A DNA stretch of 33,207 nt, taken from PVC group bacterium. Its GTDB lineage: Bacteria; Verrucomicrobiota; Kiritimatiellia; CAIKKV01; PXCX01. The notes under the pieces are model-generated. The model made no database searches and was not told the origin of the DNA. It worked only from the letters and a program-made list of their open reading frames with translations. A program made the translations under genes and the position numbers. Where the stretch lies: NCBI GenBank assembly GCA_003567575.1, contig PWZG01000382.1:1-33207 (forward strand), given 5' to 3'. Below, piece after piece: positions 16,080-22,395 of this stretch (the first letter of the stretch is position 1; every line of letters starts with the position of its first letter).

Positions 16080-16859
16080 TTAAACCGTTGTTACGCGAAT
16101 TCCCTGTTTGCGCAACGTACGCGCCGTTGCCGCACGCAGATTACTATCGGTAATCAAGGTATGAATGTTTTTCGAATCGCCAAAATGTACAAACGATGTC
16201 CGCCCGATTTTCGTGCTGTCGGCCAGCAATACCGTTCGCCGCGCGCGCGCCATTATCAGGCGCTTGGTAAACGCTTCATTGGGATCGGTCGTCGTCATGC
16301 CGTTCTCAACCGTCAAACCGAGGGTACCCACGAATGCAATGTGGGCCTGTATCTGCTCCAATAAAAACCCGGTCAGCGGCCCCACGAACGTCTGACTCAG
16401 GCGCCGCAACTCGCCGCCCGTAAGGATCAGGCGCGGACCGCCTCCGGAAAGCTCGACGGCGACACGCAACGAATTGGTCACAATGGTTATGTCGGACCGT
16501 TCCCGTAAAAGCAGCGCCAGCGCCAGCACCGTGCTGCCGCCGTCCAAAAAAACTGAATCGCCGCGACCGACCATGCGCGCCGCCGCCGCCGCAATCCGGC
16601 GTTTCTCGCGCACGGCGCGTGCCGTCTTGTCGTCGAATACCGGCTCTTCCATGGCGCCGTCGCGCGAGACCGCGCCGCCGTGAACCCGCTGCAACACACC
16701 GTTACGTTCCAGCGCCAGTAAATCTCGACGGACCGTCGCCGCCGATACGCGCAACGTCCGGCTGAACTCGGTCACGCTGACAACATGCCGCTCGCGCAGG
16801 ATTTTCCGCATTGTTTCCCGCCGTTTGGCGGCCAGATCTTTGTTGTTACGATTGCTCAT
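16080..16859 (-). CDS. DeoR/GlpR-family transcriptional regulator
   Basis: 259 residues from ATG 16859. The frame extends to ATG 16889, but that codon lies inside a palindrome likely to be an operator, and neither start has a clear ribosome binding site; 16859 is preferred. The N-terminal helix-turn-helix (about 18-65) has RRETMRKIL, SVTEFSRTLRVSAATVRRDL and the DeoR signature LERNGVLQRVHGGAV. The C-terminal sugar-phosphate-sensing domain includes DSVFLDGGST, FVGPL and a late LLADSTKIG, normal for the family. Such regulators usually repress sugar-catabolic genes until a phosphorylated sugar binds. Here the gene lies 43 bases upstream of the fused E1 gene on the same strand, so it probably heads the pyruvate dehydrogenase operon and controls itself and the complex. 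Confidence 0.88.
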   Translation of the reverse strand: MSNRNNKDLAAKRRETMRKILRERHVVSVTEFSRTLRVSAATVRRDLLALERNGVLQRVHGGAVSRDGAMEEPVFDDKTARAVREKRRIAAAAARMVGRGDSVFLDGGSTVLALALLLRERSDITIVTNSLRVAVELSGGGPRLILTGGELRRLSQTFVGPLTGFLLEQIQAHIAFVGTLGLTVENGMTTTDPNEAFTKRLIMARARRTVLLADSTKIGRTSFVHFGDSKNIHTLITDSNLRAATARTLRKQGIRVTTV

Positions 16860-16870
16860 GAATGCATGGA

Positions 16871-16900
16871 TATGATCAAAAGGAAGCATATTTGATCATA
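16871..16900. promoter_or_regulatory. Palindromic operator candidate upstream of deoR-pdh
   Basis: TATGATCAAA (16871-16880) and TTTGATCATA (16891-16900) are exact reverse complements separated by 10 bases. Repeat centres 20 bases apart, about two helical turns, suit a dimeric helix-turn-helix protein. The site begins 12 bases upstream of the preferred deoR start, in the position expected for autoregulation. I did not see another copy of the half-site pair in the window. Confidence 0.6.
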
Positions 16901-16964
16901 TATGTGCGAAAAAAGCAAGCATAAAAAATCAGTTTAGCATCTTAATCTAGCGCCTCTCGTGTAA

Positions 16965-17020
16965 GTACAAAAAAATGATGCGGAGATTATGGATGGGATT
17001 CAGTGTCGGGTGTCGCGTGT
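16965..17020 (+). repeat. Dispersed composite repeat, copy B
   Basis: GTACAAAAAAATGATGCGG, then AGATTATGGATGG, matches the second half of the copy A/D leader. As in copy A it is followed by 7-bp units GTGTCGG, GTGTCGC, GTGTCGC. The 5' half of the leader (the CAAGCATG part) is missing or too diverged to recognise. Confidence 0.55.
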
Positions 17021-17226
17021 CGCCGACCAGGGGCGAAGCCCGTCTTAGACCATGGTTGGTCGTTTAAGTCGACACAAGATTGCACAAAAATAATGCTTCG
17101 CGGGTTCATCAAAAAAGATACACGCAAAAGACATGTATGCGCGCCGAAAAGACTATAAAACACCAAATTTTGTCCTGTACTTTTGGTTTATCCGCGGGTA
17201 TGATTGAATTCGAATAGAGAGAGCAG

Positions 17227-18570
17227 ATGATTGAAACGATACAGAGCGATGTTATGGTTTGCGGCGGCGGTCCGGCGGGGATCGGCGCGGCTGTGGCTGC
17301 CGCGCGTTTAGGCCGGCAGGTGACGCTGGTTGAGCGTCATCCCATGCTGGGCGGTATGGGAACGGCGGCGTTGGTCAATAATTTTTGCCCGGCACATTTT
17401 GACCGGGAACGTTTTATTATAGGCGGTATATTTGCCGAATTGCGCGACCGACTGATTTCACGCAAGGCGCTGTACGCGATCCGCCCCACGGACACTGTTC
17501 ATCCCAGGATGGAACCCTATGATCCGGACGTGTTCGCGGAAGAGGCGCTGGCTTTTTGCCGTGACGCCGGCGTGGATGTTCTGCTTGAACGCCGGGTAGC
17601 CAACGCCGATTTCCAGCCAGCGCTTGCGTGCGCTGTTACTTTCGATGACGGCACGCAACGGAAGGCCGACGTAGTCGTGGATGCGACCGGTGACGCCGAA
17701 ATCGCGGCGGCCGCAGGCGTGCCGTGCTTGTTTGGGGAGGACGGCACACAGGCCGTCATGCCGCTGAGCTTATGCTACCTGATGGGGCCGATTGATCTTG
17801 ATGTCGCGCAACGCGAATTCCCGGAATCGGTATCGTATGATCCGAACCTTGACGAACATTATTTCTACTATACCGGAGCCAATCCCCGCGTACTTGCCTG
17901 GGTAGCGGACGCGCGCCGTTTAGGCGAACTGAGTATCCCCGTCAAAGGTATTGCCGCCATCATGAGCCTGCCGGGGCGGCCGTGGATTGCCATGGTAAAT
18001 TTCGGGCGCGTGGATATCCAGGACCCAACTGATCCGCGACTACTGGCAGACGCCACGGACGCTGGACGCCGACAAGTCGAGGAGGGGATACGCTTCTTCC
18101 GCAAGCACATGCCGGGAATGGACCGCGTCGAATTGGTGCAACTGGCACACCGGATCGGCGTGCGTGAATCGCGCCGGATTGTCGGCCGCTATACGCTGAC
18201 GGGCGGGGATGTCCGCGCCGGCCGCCAGTTCGATGATTGCATCGCGCAATGTTGCTATGCCATTGATGTGCATCATAATGGCCGCGATACGACCCTGCTG
18301 GAACCTTTTATGCGCGGTCGGCATTTCGATATCCCGTGGCGCAGCCTGGTGCCCATCGCCGGCCCTCCGAATCTTGTCGTTGCCGGACGCAGTATCGGCG
18401 CGGAGCGGGAGGCCATGAGCAGTTTTCGAGTTAGCCCGAGCTGTATGGCCATCGGTCAGGCGGCCGGCGCCGGCGCCGCGCTTGCGCTACAAAGCGGCGG
18501 TGTGATCGGTGACGTGGATTACGACGATTTGCGTCGCGTCCTTCTCGATCAAGGCGCGATTATTGCCTGA
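17227..18570 (+). CDS. FAD-dependent oxidoreductase (FAD_oxidored family)
   Basis: 447 residues. The N-terminal dinucleotide-binding loop is VMVCGGGPAGIGAA (9-22), with E36 at the end of the second strand for ribose contact. LGGMGTAAL (41-49) is a family hallmark of PF12831 proteins. A second conserved block near the C-terminus (FRVSPSCMAIGQAAGAGAA) closes the FAD site. Members are abundant in Planctomycetes, Verrucomicrobia and Lentisphaerota near glycan-degradation genes, but their substrates are mostly unknown. There is no signal peptide, so it is probably cytoplasmic. The start has an AGAGAGAG purine-rich stretch rather than a strict ribosome binding site. It is transcribed away from deoR and is followed by 370 bases holding a GH38 remnant, so it may be a single-gene unit. 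Confidence 0.85.
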   Translation: MIETIQSDVMVCGGGPAGIGAAVAAARLGRQVTLVERHPMLGGMGTAALVNNFCPAHFDRERFIIGGIFAELRDRLISRKALYAIRPTDTVHPRMEPYDPDVFAEEALAFCRDAGVDVLLERRVANADFQPALACAVTFDDGTQRKADVVVDATGDAEIAAAAGVPCLFGEDGTQAVMPLSLCYLMGPIDLDVAQREFPESVSYDPNLDEHYFYYTGANPRVLAWVADARRLGELSIPVKGIAAIMSLPGRPWIAMVNFGRVDIQDPTDPRLLADATDAGRRQVEEGIRFFRKHMPGMDRVELVQLAHRIGVRESRRIVGRYTLTGGDVRAGRQFDDCIAQCCYAIDVHHNGRDTTLLEPFMRGRHFDIPWRSLVPIAGPPNLVVAGRSIGAEREAMSSFRVSPSCMAIGQAAGAGAALALQSGGVIGDVDYDDLRRVLLDQGAIIA

Positions 18571-18939
18571 TAATTTGATATACGAAAAAAGGACCGCGCG
18601 TCGAACATGCCATCCTCCGTTTACTTACTTCCGACATTTCTGTGCGCAAACTGGACCATAGAACTTGGGTTCGCCGGCACGGCCCAGTTCATCACTATTT
18701 TTACAAGGTAAGTGTTTGACCATAATACGTGCAAAATGTACGATGCCTGGGCGAGATATCAATGCCCGAGTATATCGTCGGTTAATCTCTGATCAGTGCC
18801 GAGACCTACGCCTGTTTCGCCGTGGTCCGCACTGGGATGGCGTATCCGCGCGAAGCTCTGGAACAGGCGTGGAAGAACGTGTTGTTCAATCAGTTCAATG
18901 ATATTTTTTGCGGTTGCAGTATTCACGAGGTGCATGAGA
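18571..18939. other. Spacer with decayed coding DNA
   Basis: Apart from the GH38 remnant in its last 160 bases, the first part (18571-18785) shows only short frames. It may be more degraded mannosidase sequence, but I could not align it by eye. Confidence 0.4.
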
Positions 18940-18947
18940 ATGAATAA
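18786..18947 (+). pseudogene. Remnant of a GH38 alpha-mannosidase gene
   Basis: The frame 18786-18947 reads SLISAETYACFAVV, then YPREALEQAWKNVLFNQFND, then IFCGCSIHEVHENE, and stops. The AW-K-x-x-L-x-NQFHDI-x-x-G-x-SI block is a strong signature of GH38 alpha-mannosidases (central three-helix region); here H is replaced by N in NQFND. A stop at 18783 and changed frames before it show that the upstream catalytic part is gone or scrambled. The rest of the protein (normally about 800-1000 residues) is absent. The 3' end overlaps the start codon of the beta-helix gene, and the GAGG ribosome binding site of that gene lies inside the remnant. The assignment rests on motif memory; it is a small piece but the match is distinctive. 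Confidence 0.7.
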
Positions 18948-20556
18948 ATGTTTTAATCTTCATGACTATACTGTACGCGGTGACGGGGTATCCGACGACA
19001 CAACCGCGTTGACGCGGTGTTTCAGCGATGCCGGGAAGTCCGGCGGCGGATTTGTCATGATCCCGCCTGGCAACTATTTGCTGTCCGGCAAAGTGTCCGT
19101 GCCGCTCTGTTCCGGTCTGACCATACGGGCACACGGCGCTCGTTTCCATTTGCCCGAATGCCTTGGTGATCGCGCCGCGGTGACGCTGTTCAGCGGCAAC
19201 AACATCCGGGATTTTTCCTGGCAGGGCGGTCATTTCGAAGGACACTGTTTCGATCCCCGCCGGACAGACAACACGTGGGAACCGAACGTCAAAACCCGCG
19301 CCATCGCCATCGCCACGACACGGGGCGGATCGACTGCAAATCTGCGCTTCCGCGACATTACCGGGCATCGTCTGGCGGGCGCCGTGATCAGTGTTCAGGG
19401 AGTGGTCGGCGACGATGTATCCGAAGGCCACGTGGATACGTTCGCCAGCGCCGTCAGCGTTCAGGACTGTAATCTGGTGGACTGCGGTAACTTCATGTGG
19501 GATTACGGGTTGCTCTGGCAGATGGTCGTATGGCCGGAAGACTATACGCCGGCGGAAGTCGAACTTGCCTGGCGTTATTTCCGGCAGGATCTCGTGCGAC
19601 GTCCCGTTCTTATGCAGGACGGCGACGACCGCGTGCGCTTCGATAACACGCGCGACCCGATCGCAGCAAGTCGTCTGGCGGTCGATACCGAAACGTGTTG
19701 CTTTTTCGGCGACACGCTGCCGAACAATTTAAAACGGGGCCGTCGTTACTATATCGTGGATGCCGGAAGCGATTACATCCGAGTGGGCGATGCGCCGGGT
19801 GCTCCGGCCCTCCGCTTCGAGGGGTCGGCGGGATCCGAGGTCGGATTGATTGCCAATCTTTCCCAGGCGTATATGCATCTTTACCGCCCAACGGGGTCCG
19901 GGACGGGGAAGGGCGCCATTGATCTTGTCGCCTGCCGCCAGACCCTGCAAACCGGCAACCGGCTCAGCGCGCTGGGCGACACGCATCATCTGCAGTATTG
20001 CCACGACAATGTCCTGGCCAACAACCAGATCACCGGCTCCCGCATGGGCGCGTTCTTTATCGCCGAATATTGCAAGCATACCGTGGCCACCGGCAATACG
20101 GTTGACGGCACCAATGGGTCGCGGGTCATGAGTGTCGAGAAATCGAGCCAGAACGTCACGATCGCCGGCAACATTTTCCGCAACGGCGGCCGCGGCAGTT
20201 GGATTAATCAGCCGCGCGGGGTTATCCTGCGCGGCAACGTGTTTGAGAACAATACGACCAAAGGCGAACGTGATCCGCGGCGCGGACGGCGATCGTATAT
20301 AACCGGCGACTATGAGCGGTTTCCGGAACTCTACTTCACCATCTACGAACCCAAGGGCCACTATGGTCCGGTCATCATTCGCGATAATGTTTTTGTTACC
20401 GGCCCCGAATGCGCGGCGACCCTTGATTTCTCCAGCCACGGTCACGATATTTTCGTTGAGGGCAACAGCTTTGAAGGCGCGGTCCGTTCCATTCAGGTGG
20501 CGCCCGAATGCGAACGGGTGCATATCGGAGAGAATTCGGGACTGGCGGGCGTGTAG
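18940..20556 (+). CDS. Right-handed beta-helix protein (pectate-lyase-3 type)
   Basis: The frame is open from 18796, but ATG 18940 is chosen: GAGG (18927-18930) lies 9 bases upstream, and the preceding codons belong to a GH38 remnant in another frame. The protein has 538 residues. The N-terminus FNLHDYTVRGDGVSDDT is the classic opening of PF12708 (GH28-related, pectate-lyase superfamily) proteins, followed by IPPGNYLLSG and rung-like repeats (NNQITGSRMG, AGNIFRNGG, RGNVFENN, RDNVFVTG, EGNSFEG) that build the parallel beta-helix from about 330 to the end. Such proteins bind or cleave polysaccharides. No signal peptide is seen from this start, which is unusual for an extracellular enzyme, so location is uncertain. 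The catalytic type cannot be assigned. Confidence 0.8.
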   Translation: MNKCFNLHDYTVRGDGVSDDTTALTRCFSDAGKSGGGFVMIPPGNYLLSGKVSVPLCSGLTIRAHGARFHLPECLGDRAAVTLFSGNNIRDFSWQGGHFEGHCFDPRRTDNTWEPNVKTRAIAIATTRGGSTANLRFRDITGHRLAGAVISVQGVVGDDVSEGHVDTFASAVSVQDCNLVDCGNFMWDYGLLWQMVVWPEDYTPAEVELAWRYFRQDLVRRPVLMQDGDDRVRFDNTRDPIAASRLAVDTETCCFFGDTLPNNLKRGRRYYIVDAGSDYIRVGDAPGAPALRFEGSAGSEVGLIANLSQAYMHLYRPTGSGTGKGAIDLVACRQTLQTGNRLSALGDTHHLQYCHDNVLANNQITGSRMGAFFIAEYCKHTVATGNTVDGTNGSRVMSVEKSSQNVTIAGNIFRNGGRGSWINQPRGVILRGNVFENNTTKGERDPRRGRRSYITGDYERFPELYFTIYEPKGHYGPVIIRDNVFVTGPECAATLDFSSHGHDIFVEGNSFEGAVRSIQVAPECERVHIGENSGLAGV

Positions 20557-20564
20557 CGCCAGAT

Positions 20565-20632
20565 CCAAGCATGTTTGCGTAAAAACAAGAAAAAAATGGC
20601 GCGGAGCTATGGATGGTGTCGGGCAAGCGGTC
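20565..20632 (+). repeat. Dispersed composite repeat, copy C
   Basis: CCAAGCATGTTTGCGTAAAA, then ACAAGAAAAAAATGGCGCGG, then AGCTATGGATGGTGTCGGGC and AAGCGG closely match copy D (32785-32850), including the TGTCGGGCAAG tail. The element begins 8 bases after the beta-helix stop codon. No 7-bp array follows; instead the sequence runs into the GH130 remnant. Confidence 0.65.
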
Positions 20633-20677
20633 TTCTTCCCGCCCTCTCACCTTTGGCTGAATTATCGAGGAGATGCC

Positions 20678-20779
20678 ATGCAAGATATCATTTTCCGGTA
20701 CCACGACAATCCGGTGTTACAAGCCTCGGATATTCCCTATCCGGCAACGCTTATCTTCAATGCGCTGTGCACCGCATAA
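20678..20779 (+). pseudogene. N-terminal remnant of a GH130 glycoside phosphorylase
   Basis: A 33-codon frame, ATG 20678 to TAA 20777-20779, with a good ribosome binding site (GAGGAG just upstream). It includes RYHDNPVLQASDIPYPATLI and FNALCTA. Intact GH130 mannosyl-glycan phosphorylases begin with very similar residues (R-Y-x-x-NP-V-L-x-x-D-x-PYP-x-x-x-x-FN) and continue for about 300 residues; here the frame breaks right after FNA. The UroD-like gene begins 14 bases downstream, so a deletion seems to have removed nearly all of the phosphorylase. It may still be translated as a peptide. The family call is from the motif only. Confidence 0.65.
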
Positions 20780-20793
20780 AACAGGAGAAAACC

Positions 20794-21933
20794 ATGAATT
20801 CCAAAGAACGAGTGACCGCGGCCATCGCGCGAAAACATGTGGACCGTGTCCCGCTGGGCTTCTATGCCGTTGACCATGACATTATCGAGCGCGTCATCGG
20901 GCGGCCCACGTTGATTCGCAACAAAATCGAGACCCAGATTGCGATCTGGGAAGGCCGTCGGGATGAACTTGCGGAAAGCTACAAGAAGGACAGTGTAGAG
21001 TTCTACCGCAAAATCGATTGCGCCGATCTCATTCTGTTCAAGGAGGCGCCACTCCTGCCGCCCTCCGACTACGAACCGGATCCTCCGAAGAAAATCGGCG
21101 ACGATATTTGGGAAGACCGCCATGGCCGCGTGTGGCAAGCCGACCGCCATGCAAACGATATCATGTGCTTCAACAAGCCTGCCGCCCATCCCAAGATTTA
21201 CTCGGTCGATGACTTTCCGATTCCCGAGTCCGTCCAACCCCCGTCGCCGTCGATCTTCGAAGCGTTCGACCACCTTCTTCGTGAACTGGGCGAGGAACGT
21301 TACATCTGCGGCCCCATGCACGCGGCGCCAATGCCGATGCTCGGATCGTTCGAGGATGCCATGGTCATCTATGCCACGCAGCCCGAATTGATTCATGCCG
21401 CCAACCGGCGCAACGTGGCGATCCAGCGCCGGCTCGATCAATACTACTGTCGCCCGGGTATGGCGGGTGCGCACGGGGGGCAGGACATGGCCGGCACCAA
21501 CGGCCCGTTCATTTCCCCGGCCATGTGGCGCGAAATGTGTTTACCCACCCTGAAACAGCGAATTCGGGATATCAAACAACATGTCGGCCAAGTCAACTTT
21601 CACGGCTGTGGCAAAACCATCGACCTTCTGGACATGATCGCGGACGCGGGCGTGGACTGCTATCAGTCCCTTCAAACCACGGCCGGCATGGAAATCGGCA
21701 TGCTGAAAGAACGGTTCGGTCAGCGCATGGCCTTTTGGGGCGGCCTCGCGATGGAAACACTGATCACGGGAACCCCCGAAACGGTACGTCAAGCGGTGCG
21801 CACCGCCATGGAACGGGGCGCTCCCGGCGGCGGATTCATCCTCGGCCCCAGCCATTCCGTGGCAAAAAACACGAAATACGAAAACTTTATGGCCATGCTG
21901 GACGAATTCGTCAAACTCCGCGACAGGTACTGA
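20794..21933 (+). CDS. Uroporphyrinogen decarboxylase-like (MtaA/CmuA-type) protein
   Basis: 379 residues from ATG 20794, chosen because AGGAG (20782-20786) lies 7 bases upstream; the frame extends further up through repeat and remnant DNA. The opening MNSKERVTAAIARKHVDRVP is the usual start of UroD-fold proteins. FHGCGKTIDLLDM (269-281) gives the H-x-C pair (H270, C272) that binds zinc in corrinoid methyltransferases such as MtaA, and the C-terminal GGGFILGPSHS (346-355) is a family landmark. A second cysteine expected in true MtaA proteins is absent from that C-terminal block. This clade is expanded in PVC bacteria beside sugar genes, and its reaction is unknown. A methyl-transfer function is possible, but heme synthesis is unlikely. 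Confidence 0.8.
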   Translation: MNSKERVTAAIARKHVDRVPLGFYAVDHDIIERVIGRPTLIRNKIETQIAIWEGRRDELAESYKKDSVEFYRKIDCADLILFKEAPLLPPSDYEPDPPKKIGDDIWEDRHGRVWQADRHANDIMCFNKPAAHPKIYSVDDFPIPESVQPPSPSIFEAFDHLLRELGEERYICGPMHAAPMPMLGSFEDAMVIYATQPELIHAANRRNVAIQRRLDQYYCRPGMAGAHGGQDMAGTNGPFISPAMWREMCLPTLKQRIRDIKQHVGQVNFHGCGKTIDLLDMIADAGVDCYQSLQTTAGMEIGMLKERFGQRMAFWGGLAMETLITGTPETVRQAVRTAMERGAPGGGFILGPSHSVAKNTKYENFMAMLDEFVKLRDRY

Positions 21934-22395
21934 AACGCCGTAAAGATATTGTCTGAGAGACACCCAATATCCAACATCGAACATCGAAGTGAGCGAAAAC
22001 AGGCGTAATACAGAACTCCGGCAACTTATGCTCCTCCGCGTTGGATGTTGGATGTTGGATGTTCGATGTTTTTCTCAGTCACCCCCCGAAAAATCCGAGC
22101 TTGCTCAAAGGCCCGACTGACCTCTGGATTACAGTAAAAACCCGCCTTATCGCCTTACATTCAGCATCGATTTTTCACGCTTTTCATTGTCGAATATTAC
22201 CACATATTGTCCTTGCGCACGGTGCTCCAATTTAGTATCCTGTTTTTCATGGATACGAGATAAATCCGCCAAAACATTGCACGGAGAGAAGGTCAACATC
22301 GACGCTGGACGTTCCCGGCGCCACGTGGCGCCTCGCGCTGCCGCGCGATCCATCCGATTTTCGGGATCGTCTGAAAAACAACAAGGAGGCAACGC
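21934..22395. other. Repeat-containing spacer and leader of the DUF4838 gene
   Basis: After the UroD-like stop come two 7-bp arrays in inverted relation (21964-21989 and 22040-22072), then about 320 AT-rich to GC-rich bases with no coding motif. The spacer ends in a strong AAGGAGG ribosome binding site (22382-22388). No terminator is obvious. Confidence 0.5.
21964..22072. repeat. Inverted pair of 7-bp arrays
   Basis: Left array 21964-21989 has units CCAATAT, CCAACAT, CGAACAT, CGAAG. Right array 22040-22072 has units GTTGGAT three times, then GTTCGAT and GTTT. The right array is roughly the reverse complement of the left, giving a possible stem with a loop of about 50 bases. The same word types recur at 1294-1317 and 32870-32972. 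Confidence 0.65.

Larger units (their letters stand above)
16860..17226. other. Divergent intergenic region between deoR and FAD oxidoreductase
   Basis: This spacer between divergently transcribed genes holds the operator candidate (16871-16900), copy B of the dispersed repeat (16965-17020), and an imperfect inverted pair ACCAAA ... TTTTGGT near 17161-17189, about 40 bases before the oxidoreductase start. I cannot name a clear promoter. No coding frame with family motifs is seen. Confidence 0.5.
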
